From positions 2,356,001 to 2,420,000 of the forward strand of contig NZ_CP139148.1 in assembly GCF_034058155.1 (NCBI RefSeq): 64,000 nucleotides of DNA, read 5' to 3'. Within the stretch, counting starts at the first letter, position 1; the number at the start of each line of letters is the position of its first letter. Under the pieces are notes generated by a model, which saw only the letters and a list, made by a program, of their open reading frames with translations, was not told the DNA's origin and ran no database searches. Below are positions 41,820-48,532 of the stretch, piece after piece. The stretch comes from Flavobacterium sp. KACC 22761. Lineage in GTDB: Bacteria > Bacteroidota > Bacteroidia > Flavobacteriales > Flavobacteriaceae. The position numbers and the translations under genes are program-made.

Positions 41820-42419
41820 ATGATAACCGAAGTTTTAAAAAATTTAGCCTATTTATATTACCCTAAAAATATATGTCCGTGGACACAAAAAGAAGAATAT
41901 TTTGAAACTGTGGAGTATAAAAGGCTAAAAACATTAATTGAACATTTTGATTCTGATACTAGTCATGAAATTCGAAAAAACATTCGAGCAGAATTTGATT
42001 CGGATCCAGTTCTAAAAGATTTTGAAGATTTTTCGAGGCTGGATTGGCAAGATAGATGCTATACGTTTTTTTTAAATGTTGTTGAAGGCGGAGAATTGTG
42101 TTCAATTACTTTGTATTTGAGCATCTTGGTGCCATATTACGTAATTGATATTATAATTCATAAGAACCAAATGATTATTCCAAAGTCAAGAATTGAAGAA
42201 TTAGAAAAAGAAAATGTAGATCCGAGAAGAATTAAAGATTTGGTTTTAGAAATAGAACATATTGTTGAAAAGAAGTTTTTGTATTCTAAATTTCCTAAAG
42301 AAATATTGAATAACAAATTTGAAGATATTAGTTTTCAAGATTCCTATTTAGGCGAATTTAAAATGTTTAATGCTTTTTTTAATAATCAAATTGTTCATAG
42401 AGAAGGGCATGGTAATTAA
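41820..42419 (+). CDS. Soluble paralogue, candidate cytosolic immunity protein
   Basis: The 199-residue protein has no signal peptide. It is predicted mostly helical and acidic, with MITEVLKNLAYLYYPKN at the start, a hydrophobic central block (LCSITLYLSILVPYYVIDIII) and the end IVEKKFLYSKFPKEILN...MFNAFFNN. It is the intact relative of the broken copy at 41159. I recognise no domain. It sits downstream of a frameshifted toxin-like lipoprotein. If it is an immunity protein, its cytosolic location implies a toxin that acts inside cells, unlike in the first island. Confidence 0.65.
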   Translation: MITEVLKNLAYLYYPKNICPWTQKEEYFETVEYKRLKTLIEHFDSDTSHEIRKNIRAEFDSDPVLKDFEDFSRLDWQDRCYTFFLNVVEGGELCSITLYLSILVPYYVIDIIIHKNQMIIPKSRIEELEKENVDPRRIKDLVLEIEHIVEKKFLYSKFPKEILNNKFEDISFQDSYLGEFKMFNAFFNNQIVHREGHGN

Positions 42420-42561
42420 TACTTATTTAATTCTATTTTGTGTTTTTTTATTTTCTTGTACTAAAGAAAATAAAAAAGCAATAGTATCTGAAAGCAATCA
42501 AAAAAATCATGAACTTTTGAAAACGAATAAAAAAGTATTGATGTGGGTTATAAAATCCTAA
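42409..42561 (+). CDS. Very small lipoprotein
   Basis: The 50-residue product from an ATG at 42409 overlaps the preceding gene by 11 bp. It has a signal sequence with the lipobox FSC-T, followed by a polar KENKKAIVSESNQKNHELL segment and an abrupt end (MWVIKS). It may be a truncated lipoprotein gene cut short by the repeat element that follows. Function is unknown. Confidence 0.45.
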   Translation: MVINTYLILFCVFLFSCTKENKKAIVSESNQKNHELLKTNKKVLMWVIKS

Positions 42562-42595
42562 TTTTTGATGTTTTGAAAACAAAAACTTCTCATTT

Positions 42596-42662
42596 AGCCC
42601 TGATCGAAACGGCATCCTTTTGTGGTGGGGTTCACCACAAAAGATATAGTGTAGAGCAGGAC
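42596..42662. repeat. Stem-loop element, copy 1 (conserved flanks, variable arm)
   Basis: The left flank agccctgatcgaaacggcat leads to the arm ccttttgtggtg, a short loop, caccacaaaag, and the right flank atatagtgtagagcaggac. The outer agccctg / caggac can pair weakly and the inner arm pairs perfectly. A related element in opposite orientation lies at 48165-48245. The 10-bp string ttttgaaaac occurs on both sides (42571 and 42671). Confidence 0.65.
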
Positions 42663-42704
42663 AAGTCGTCTTTTGAAAACGAAATTAGCTGCTTCTAATA
42701 AAAA

Positions 42705-43670
42705 TTACTGAACCCTAAATTTCTCTCGATATTCAATAGGTTTCATGCCAACCATTTTATAAAATACTTTTCTGAATGCTTTTGGATCGTTATATCCTGT
42801 TTTTTCGATAATTTCTGAAATTGAAAGCTGTGTTTGTTCCAAATATTTTTTTGAGCTTTCGACTCTGATATTCTGCAAATATTCAATCGGCGGAATTCCG
42901 GTTACTTGTTTGAATCGGCGCGTCATGTTGCGGGCGCTTGTTGGAATATCTTTTGTGATTTCTTCCAGTTTTTCAATGGTGTGATACTGGCTTTCAATTT
43001 TTTGCTGTAATTGCGCTACCAAAGCGTCATTGTGCAAATGATTTGGCCTGAATGTGCTAAAATAACTCTGTTTGTATCGATTCAAATCGATCGAAAAGAT
43101 TTTGGCAATTTGAACCGCAATTTCGTTGCCACAATATTTTTGGACTAAAAGTATGAGCAAATGAAAGGATGAAGTCGAACCGCCACTTGTGTAAAGACTT
43201 CCGTCGGCAGTCAGTGTTTCTTCGGGTTTTAGTTTTACCAGCGGAAAAGCTTTTGTAAAAGCACTGCAAGCGTCAACATGTGTTGTGGCTAGTTTTTCGT
43301 TTAATAATCCAGAAGCAGCAAACAAAAATGCACCAGTGCAAAAACTAGCCAGTTCAGCTCCAGATTGATGCTGCTTTTTCAGCCACGGAATAAAATTTCG
43401 GTTTTTTGCAATCATACCGCTCATATCATCAGTAGTGAAAGCGGGGATCAGAATCAGTTCCAAATCGATGTTTGAAGTCTCAATGGCTTGAACATCATAT
43501 CCAAATAGTTTTTCCTGCGTAATTTGTTCAACCGATTGAAATAGCATAATGTCAAAAGGTTTTTCAGAATCTTTGCTTAGTTTATTGGCTGTTTCAAAAA
43601 CTTCTAAAATCGCTGCTATACTCAATAATTTATAGTCGTGCGGTACTATCAAACCTGTTTTCTTGCTCAT
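42705..43670 (-). CDS. GlxA-type AraC family transcription regulator
   Basis: The product is about 321 residues, starting MSKKTGLIVP at 43670; this start lies 32 bp after a promoter core that an upstream ATG (43715) would precede. Residues 1-185 form a DJ-1/PfpI-like domain with Cys111 in the nucleophile-elbow-like ASFCTGAF. The C-terminal 100 residues form the two AraC helix-turn-helix units (ITKDIPTSARNMTRRFKQVTG, and ISEIIEKTGYNDPKAFRKVF). It is divergent from a VOC/SRPBCC gene cluster and is the obvious candidate regulator of it. Confidence 0.93.
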   Translation of the reverse strand: MSKKTGLIVPHDYKLLSIAAILEVFETANKLSKDSEKPFDIMLFQSVEQITQEKLFGYDVQAIETSNIDLELILIPAFTTDDMSGMIAKNRNFIPWLKKQHQSGAELASFCTGAFLFAASGLLNEKLATTHVDACSAFTKAFPLVKLKPEETLTADGSLYTSGGSTSSFHLLILLVQKYCGNEIAVQIAKIFSIDLNRYKQSYFSTFRPNHLHNDALVAQLQQKIESQYHTIEKLEEITKDIPTSARNMTRRFKQVTGIPPIEYLQNIRVESSKKYLEQTQLSISEIIEKTGYNDPKAFRKVFYKMVGMKPIEYREKFRVQ

Positions 43671-43702
43671 GACTTTTTCTTTTTGGAAGATTGTAATTCT
43701 TA

Positions 43703-43710
43703 CAAAAGTA
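43703..43710 (-). promoter_or_regulatory. Promoter core for the GlxA-type regulator
   Basis: TACTTTTG on the minus strand fits TAnnTTTG, 32 bp upstream of the ATG at 43670. Confidence 0.45.
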
Positions 43711-43775
43711 ATCAAATTGTCTTAAATGACCCTAAAGTTGACTTTTATTGTCGTTTTAAACTAATCTTAAAATTT

Positions 43776-43783
43776 TACATTTG
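43776..43783 (+). promoter_or_regulatory. Promoter core for the VOC/SRPBCC cluster
   Basis: TACATTTG fits TAnnTTTG, 27 bp upstream of the ATG at 43811 and divergent from the regulator promoter 65 bp away. Confidence 0.5.
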
Positions 43784-43810
43784 CTTTTATAAATTTGTAA
43801 TTTTATAAAG

Positions 43811-44218
43811 ATGAAAACAAAGATATTCTTAAATCTTCCAGTAAAAGATTTAAATAATTCAATTGCTTTTTTTACTAAAATGGGTTTTTCATTTAATCCA
43901 AAATTTACTGATGATAAAGCAACATGCATGATAATTGGTGAAGATATAAATGTGATGCTTTTGGTTGAAGAGTTTTACAAAACGTTTACCCACAAGCAAA
44001 TTTGTGATGCGGCAACAGCTAGCGAAGTTTTAATTTCTATTTCGGTAGAAAGCCGTGCGCAGGTTGATGAATTAGTAAAGAAAGCAGTTGATGCGGGCGG
44101 AACTGATTACATAGAAGCGAAAGATTATGGCTGGATGTACCAGAGGGCTTTTCTTGATTTAGATAGCCATCATTGGGAGCTTTTCTTTATGGATGAAAGT
44201 CAGATTCCAACTAATTAA
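43811..44218 (+). CDS. VOC family protein (glyoxalase-like), first
   Basis: The 135-residue protein folds as paired beta-alpha-beta-beta-beta modules: FLNLPVKDLNNSIAFFTKMGFSFN in the first half and DYGWMYQRAFLDLDSHHWELFFMD in the second. The H-W-E at the end supplies a likely metal ligand. It is similar to the gene at 45180. It opens a run of six small rightward genes under the GlxA-type regulator and lies 2 bp from the next gene. Confidence 0.9.
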   Translation: MKTKIFLNLPVKDLNNSIAFFTKMGFSFNPKFTDDKATCMIIGEDINVMLLVEEFYKTFTHKQICDAATASEVLISISVESRAQVDELVKKAVDAGGTDYIEAKDYGWMYQRAFLDLDSHHWELFFMDESQIPTN

Positions 44219-44220
44219 AA

Positions 44221-44625
44221 ATGATTTCAGTAGAAATTATGGTTGAGGCGCCAATAGAAAAAGCTTGGGATTTTTGGATCACACCAAAACACATTCAAAA
44301 CTGGAATGCAGCTTTTGACAATTGGTACACACCTTATGCTGAAAATGATTTGAAGCTTCAAGGAAAGTTTAAGTATGAAATGACATCAAAGGACAACACG
44401 GGAAGTTTTGATTTTGAAGGAATATACACTAAAATTGAAAAATTTCGTTTAATAGAGTATATACTTACAGATAACAGAGTCGGGAGTGTTTATTTTAAGA
44501 ATTTTGATGATCAGGTGAAAATTATTGAAAAGTTTGAACCAAATAAAAACGATCCCGAAAGTATGCAAGAAAAGTGGTGTCAGGATGTGCTGAATAACTT
44601 TAAAAATTATACAGAAAACAGTTAA
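44221..44625 (+). CDS. SRPBCC (AHSA1-type) domain protein, first
   Basis: The 134-residue START/AHSA1-fold protein has the family opening MVEAPIEKAWDFWITPKHIQNWN, a central MTSKDNTGSFDFEG block and the END-like helix MQEKWCQDVLNNFKNYTE. It is about the same length as, and plainly a duplicate of, the next gene. It probably binds a small hydrophobic ligand; the substrate is unknown. Confidence 0.9.
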   Translation: MISVEIMVEAPIEKAWDFWITPKHIQNWNAAFDNWYTPYAENDLKLQGKFKYEMTSKDNTGSFDFEGIYTKIEKFRLIEYILTDNRVGSVYFKNFDDQVKIIEKFEPNKNDPESMQEKWCQDVLNNFKNYTENS

Positions 44626-44654
44626 AAAGATTTTTAAAACTAAATTTAGGAATA

Positions 44655-45059
44655 ATGATAACAATCAAAAATACAGTAAACGCACCGATAGCTAAAGTTT
44701 GGGAATATTGGAACACACCAGAGCATATTACAAAATGGAGTTTTGCTTCGCCAGACTGGCACACGCCATATGCAGAAGCTGATTTGAGAGAAGGCGGAAA
44801 ATTCAAATCGACTATGGCTGCTAAAGACGGCAGTATGAGTTTTGATTTTGGAGGCGAATTTACATTAGTAAAACCTGAAGAAGCGCTTTCGTATGTTTTG
44901 GGCGATGGCAGAAAAGTTGAAATTACTTATACTGAAACTTCAGACGGAGTAGAAATCGTTGAGCGTTTTGATCCTGAAACAGTAAATCCCGAAGAAATGC
45001 AACGCGCAGGCTGGCAGGCGATTTTGGATAATTTTAAAAATTATGTAGAGAATAACTAG
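44655..45059 (+). CDS. SRPBCC (AHSA1-type) domain protein, second
   Basis: The 134-residue paralogue of the preceding gene shares VNAPIAKVWEYWNTPEHITKW, WHTPYAEADL and a MQRAGWQAILDNFKNYVE end. The AHSA1-like domain is the only one. Adjacent tandem duplicates suggest recent local expansion. Confidence 0.9.
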   Translation: MITIKNTVNAPIAKVWEYWNTPEHITKWSFASPDWHTPYAEADLREGGKFKSTMAAKDGSMSFDFGGEFTLVKPEEALSYVLGDGRKVEITYTETSDGVEIVERFDPETVNPEEMQRAGWQAILDNFKNYVENN

Positions 45060-45179
45060 TTTTTCAGGAGCAAAGGCTCAAAGGTGCAGAGGTTCAAAGA
45101 TTATATTGCAGATTAAACTTAAATTGAATTACATAACTAATGTTTAAAATAAATTGTTTAACACAAAAAATCTAAAAAA

Positions 45180-45587
45180 ATGACAAAACAAATATGGTTG
45201 AATCTTCCTGTAAAGAATGTTGCAAAAGCGAAAGATTTTTTCTGGAAAATAGGTTTTTCGTTTAATGAACAGCACGATACGCCAAGTTCAACTTGCATGG
45301 TGGTTGGTGAAGGGCATTTTGTAGTAATGCTTTTTGAGGAAATGCTTTTTTCCAGTTTTTCTCAAAATGGGCTTACAGATACAAAGCTAAGTTCTGAAGT
45401 TTTGATTTCTATTGATGCCGAAAGCAGAGAAGAAGTTGACGAATTGGCTAAAAAAGTGACAGAAGCTGGCGGAACTGTTTTTGCACAGCCAGCAGAAAGC
45501 CAAGGTTGGATGTACGGTTGCGGATTTGCAGATTTAGATGGCCATAGATGGAATGTTTTGTATATGGATTTTAGCAAATTATCTTAA
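45180..45587 (+). CDS. VOC family protein (glyoxalase-like), second
   Basis: The 135-residue protein is closely related to the gene at 43811: WLNLPVKNVAKAKDFFWKIGFSFN at the start and SQGWMYGCGFADLDGHRWNVLYMD at the end. In the last motif the H-R-W-N replaces H-H-W-E, so one possible metal-ligand Glu is Asn here, which may change or abolish metal binding. It lies 2 bp ahead of another SRPBCC gene. A cluster of short aaggt-like words (45064-45100) precedes it. Confidence 0.9.
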   Translation: MTKQIWLNLPVKNVAKAKDFFWKIGFSFNEQHDTPSSTCMVVGEGHFVVMLFEEMLFSSFSQNGLTDTKLSSEVLISIDAESREEVDELAKKVTEAGGTVFAQPAESQGWMYGCGFADLDGHRWNVLYMDFSKLS

Positions 45588-45589
45588 TT

Positions 45590-46027
45590 ATGGAAACATT
45601 AGAATTTAAGAGTAGGATTAAAGCTTCCCCGGCAAAAGTTTGGAAAGTTTTATGGAACGATGACACGTATAAGGAATGGACCGGTGCTTTTTGCGAAGGT
45701 TCATATGCTGTAAGTGATTGGAATGAAGGTGACAAAATTCATTTTATGTCACCAAATGGAGAAGGAATGAATAGTCTTATTGAGAAGAAAATCCCAAATG
45801 AATACATGGCTTTTAAACATATAGGAGAAATTAAAGATTTTAAAGAACTGCCACTTGATGAAGAAACAAAAAAGTGGAGTGGTGCAATGGAAACCTATCG
45901 ATTAACTACAGATAATGAATTTACAGATTTGACAGCTCAAGTTGATGTTGTCGAAAAGTACATTGATTATTTTAAAGAAGCTTTTCCTAAAGGTTTAGAG
46001 AAAGTAAAAGAGTTATCTGAGAAGTAG
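45590..46027 (+). CDS. SRPBCC domain protein, third
   Basis: The 145-residue protein opens with FKSRIKASPAKVWKVLWNDDTYKEWTGAF, a typical AHSA1/START helix-grip start, and ends with a long helix (YFKEAFPKGLEKVKELSEK). It is more distant from the two earlier SRPBCC genes than they are from each other. It is translated from the same small cluster as the VOC gene just upstream. Confidence 0.88.
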   Translation: METLEFKSRIKASPAKVWKVLWNDDTYKEWTGAFCEGSYAVSDWNEGDKIHFMSPNGEGMNSLIEKKIPNEYMAFKHIGEIKDFKELPLDEETKKWSGAMETYRLTTDNEFTDLTAQVDVVEKYIDYFKEAFPKGLEKVKELSEK

Positions 46028-46121
46028 AAATAGAGTATAGAAGAAAGAAAAAGTGAAGAGATTTGATCTTCTGCTTCAAAAAAGTAAAAATTTATAACTA
46101 ACAATTAAAAATTAAAAAAAA

Positions 46122-46559
46122 ATGGCAACAGTAAACCCTTATTTGTTATTTAACGGAAATTGCGAGCAAGCATTTCTATTTTATAAATCCGTTTTTGGAG
46201 GAGAATTTCCTTATATCGGAAAATTTAAAGACATGCCAAAAGAAGAAGGCTGTGACGAAGTTTCTGAAGCAGATGCTGAAAGAATCATGCACGTTTCGCT
46301 ACCAATTGGCGACACTATTTTAATGGGAAGCGACAGCTCGACAAGATTTGGAGATCTGCCTTTTGGAGAGAATTTTTCAATTTCGATTAATACTGAAAGT
46401 GCAGCAGAAGCAGACCGAATTTTCAACGGACTTTCAGCTGGAGGAAAAGTTGAAATGCCGATGAACAAAACTTTCTGGGGCGCTTATTTCGGAATGTTCA
46501 AAGATAAATTTGGAATCAACTGGATGGTGAATTTTGACGAAAATCAACCAGCGAAATAA
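46122..46559 (+). CDS. VOC family protein, PhnB/3-demethylubiquinone type
   Basis: The 145-residue protein begins VNPYLLFNGNCEQAFLFYKSVFGGEF, the signature of the PhnB-like VOC subgroup. A mid-section IMHVSLPIGDTILMGSD and the C-terminal WGAYFGMFKDKFGINWMVNF complete it. It is the last of six VOC/SRPBCC genes and is followed by a strong terminator. Its physiological substrate is unknown; the subgroup includes proteins of quite different activity. Confidence 0.92.
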   Translation: MATVNPYLLFNGNCEQAFLFYKSVFGGEFPYIGKFKDMPKEEGCDEVSEADAERIMHVSLPIGDTILMGSDSSTRFGDLPFGENFSISINTESAAEADRIFNGLSAGGKVEMPMNKTFWGAYFGMFKDKFGINWMVNFDENQPAK

Positions 46560-46608
46560 TCATTAAAGTTATGTTATTCTAAAAGCGGAACATAATTGTT
46601 AAATTACT

Positions 46609-46637
46609 CGAAAAAGCGCATGTATATGCGCTTTTTC
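46609..46637 (+). terminator. Terminator of the VOC/SRPBCC cluster
   Basis: The arms aaaaagcgca / tgcgcttttt with a 6-nt loop end in a T run. Confidence 0.85.
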
Positions 46638-46719
46638 TTTGCAAAAAAAACAAGGATTATTCTTTTTTATCAACGATAGATTGCCGATTTTTGTCGCTTC
46701 AAAAATCAATAGAGAAAAA

Positions 46720-47949
46720 ATGGCAATAGAGGATAAAGAAATTATTTTATTAAAAGTTTCAGGACATGATAAAATAGGGGTTACAGCAGGTTTAACCGCT
46801 GTATTGGCGGCTTATGATGCTAATATTTTAGATATCGGTCAGGCCGATATTCACGATACACTTTCTTTAGGGATTTTGTTTGAGATTGCAGCAGGTTCTT
46901 CTTCTGCGCCGGTTTTGAAAGACTTGTTGTTCAAGGCTTACGAACTGGAAATTAAAGTGAAATTTATTCCAATTTCGATCGATGATTACGAAACTTGGGT
47001 AAAATCACAATCAAAACAACGTTATATTATTAATATTTTAGGCGAAAAACTAGCTGCTTCTCAATTGGCTGCGGTGACTAAAATTATGTCAGATCAAAAC
47101 CTGAATATTGATTCTATCATACGATTGACAGGTCGAACTTCTATCGTTGAAAAAGAACAATATCCACGCTCTTGCATTCAATTGTCTGTAACAGGTGAAA
47201 TTGTAAATAAAATTGACATGACGGCAAGTTTTATGGAAGTTTCACGAACATTGAATGTTGATATTTCGTTTCAAGAAGATAATATTTACAGAAGAAACCG
47301 CCGTTTAGTATGCTTCGATATGGATTCTACTTTAATCCAAACCGAAGTTATCGACGAATTGGCAGAATTGAATGGAGTAGGAGATCAAGTGCGAGCAATT
47401 ACAGAATCGGCTATGAATGGCGAAATTGATTTCAACGAAAGTTTCAAAAAGCGTATGGCTTTGCTTGAAGGTTTAAGCGAAGAGGTTTTGCAAAATGTTG
47501 CCGTTAATTTGCCAATCACACAAGGCGCGCACCGTTTGATGAAAGCGTTGAAATACTACGGTTATAAAACCGCAATTCTTTCTGGAGGATTTACCTATTT
47601 TGGAGAATACCTGCAAAAAGAATTGGGAATTGACTACGTTCACGCCAATCAATTAGAGATTAAAGACGGTAAATTGACAGGGAAATATATTGGTGATATT
47701 GTCGACGGACAAAAGAAAGCCGAACACTTAAAAGCAATTGCCGAGAAAGAAGGAATCCACATCAACCAAACTATTGCCGTTGGCGACGGAGCAAACGATT
47801 TGCCAATGCTAAATTTAGCTGGCCTCGGAATCGCTTTCCATGCAAAACCAAAAGTAAAAGAAAGCGCTTCAACCTCAATTTCAAGCTTAGGTCTTGATGG
47901 TGTTTTATATCTTTTGGGATATCATGATCGATATATTGATATGATGTAG
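46720..47949 (+). CDS. serB: Phosphoserine phosphatase
   Basis: The product is about 409 residues from an ATG at 46720 (MAIEDKE); the longer reading from 46639 starts just after the terminator and adds an improbable 27 residues. Two ACT-like regulatory domains (1-180; VSGHDKIGVTAG and IILGEKL-like segments) precede a HAD phosphatase with CFDMDSTLIQTE (nucleophile Asp), LSGGFT, and VGDGANDLPML near the end. It catalyses the last step of serine synthesis. Confidence 0.95.
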   Translation: MAIEDKEIILLKVSGHDKIGVTAGLTAVLAAYDANILDIGQADIHDTLSLGILFEIAAGSSSAPVLKDLLFKAYELEIKVKFIPISIDDYETWVKSQSKQRYIINILGEKLAASQLAAVTKIMSDQNLNIDSIIRLTGRTSIVEKEQYPRSCIQLSVTGEIVNKIDMTASFMEVSRTLNVDISFQEDNIYRRNRRLVCFDMDSTLIQTEVIDELAELNGVGDQVRAITESAMNGEIDFNESFKKRMALLEGLSEEVLQNVAVNLPITQGAHRLMKALKYYGYKTAILSGGFTYFGEYLQKELGIDYVHANQLEIKDGKLTGKYIGDIVDGQKKAEHLKAIAEKEGIHINQTIAVGDGANDLPMLNLAGLGIAFHAKPKVKESASTSISSLGLDGVLYLLGYHDRYIDMM

Positions 47950-47956
47950 CACAATT

Positions 47957-48010
47957 GTCATCCTGAGCGAAGTCGAAGGCGCAAAGGGCTTCGACTTCGC
48001 TCAGCCTGAC
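47957..48010. repeat. REP-like GC-rich palindrome
   Basis: Arms of 23 bp (gtcatcctgagcgaagtcga... and its near reverse complement ending gcctgac) match at about 20 positions around a short loop. The GC content is far above that of the surroundings. Next to it, 48032-48070 carries a gtcatttcgat...gagaaatcac word string of the same kind. Similar sequences are familiar from intergenic regions of many Bacteroidota (memory, not checked). Confidence 0.7.
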
Positions 48011-48097
48011 AAACGAAATTCAACTCATTTTTGTCATTTCGATCCCGAGACTTCGGAAGAGAAATCACACAAGAAATTCCACAATCAAAATAAAAAC

Positions 48098-48136
48098 AAA
48101 ACCTCAGTCTTTTACATAAAGAGCTGAGGTTTTTTA
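48098..48136. terminator. Terminator after serB
   Basis: The arms aaacctcagtct / gagctgaggttt (imperfect) have T runs on the plus side and A-rich flank on the other. It lies 150 bp after the serB stop, beyond the palindrome. Confidence 0.7.
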
Positions 48137-48146
48137 TTTGGGCATG

Positions 48147-48245
48147 CCCCGCCAGAAAAAGGCGGGTCGGGCTATCCGTTTCAATCTTTTGTGTCTCGTT
48201 AAAGAAACGAGACATAAAAGGATTTCCACTTCTATCCCTCATGCG
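48147..48245. repeat. Stem-loop element, copy 2 (minus orientation), plus GC hairpin
   Basis: A cccgcc / ggcggg hairpin (48148-48166) adjoins the element proper. Read on the minus strand, this has gggatagaagtggaaatcc, then the arm ttttatgtctcgtt paired with aacgagacacaaaa, then gattgaaacggatagcccg. The flanks resemble copy 1 at 42596 but the arm is different, and the arm keeps its pairing. Confidence 0.65.
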
Positions 48246-48266
48246 AGTTTAGTGGAATTAGCGTTT

Positions 48267-48509
48267 TTATTTTCTCGATTCTAACTCCTTTTTAATTTCT
48301 TTCAAATTATTCGCATTCAAGAAAAGAATTGGCAATAGCGCAATTGGAACAACATTCATAGCGCTGAAACCTTTCATGCAAACAATAAATATATTAAGTG
48401 CAAACAGCATAATTAATACGACAGCAAAAATAGTGTTAACTGTTTTCAATGTTTTGTGGTTTTTAATGAGTTCTTCAGTACTCATTTCGCTGAATTTATT
48501 GTTTTTCAT
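48267..48509 (-). CDS. Small two-helix membrane protein
   Basis: The 80-residue protein has a soluble start (MKNNKFSEMSTEELIKNHKTLK), two hydrophobic helices (about 24-45 and 52-66) and a charged end (LKEIKKELESRK). The same pattern occurs in many small Bacteroidota membrane proteins, sometimes annotated as redox-active disulfide protein 2 although only one Cys is present here. It lies 23 bp downstream of the GH3-like gene. Function is unknown. Confidence 0.7.
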   Translation of the reverse strand: MKNNKFSEMSTEELIKNHKTLKTVNTIFAVVLIMLFALNIFIVCMKGFSAMNVVPIALLPILFLNANNLKEIKKELESRK

Positions 48510-48532
48510 TTTCTATAAATAAAAAGTTGTTT

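Noticed and set aside
42590..42700. A tRNA-like gene in the stem-loop element
   Set aside because: It has no acceptor, anticodon or T-loop consensus; only an outer weak stem and one inner hairpin are present.
47958..48242. A 94-codon minus-strand open frame after serB
   Set aside because: It lies entirely over the palindrome, terminator and stem-loop element; the translation is the repeat DNA read through and has no protein-like features.
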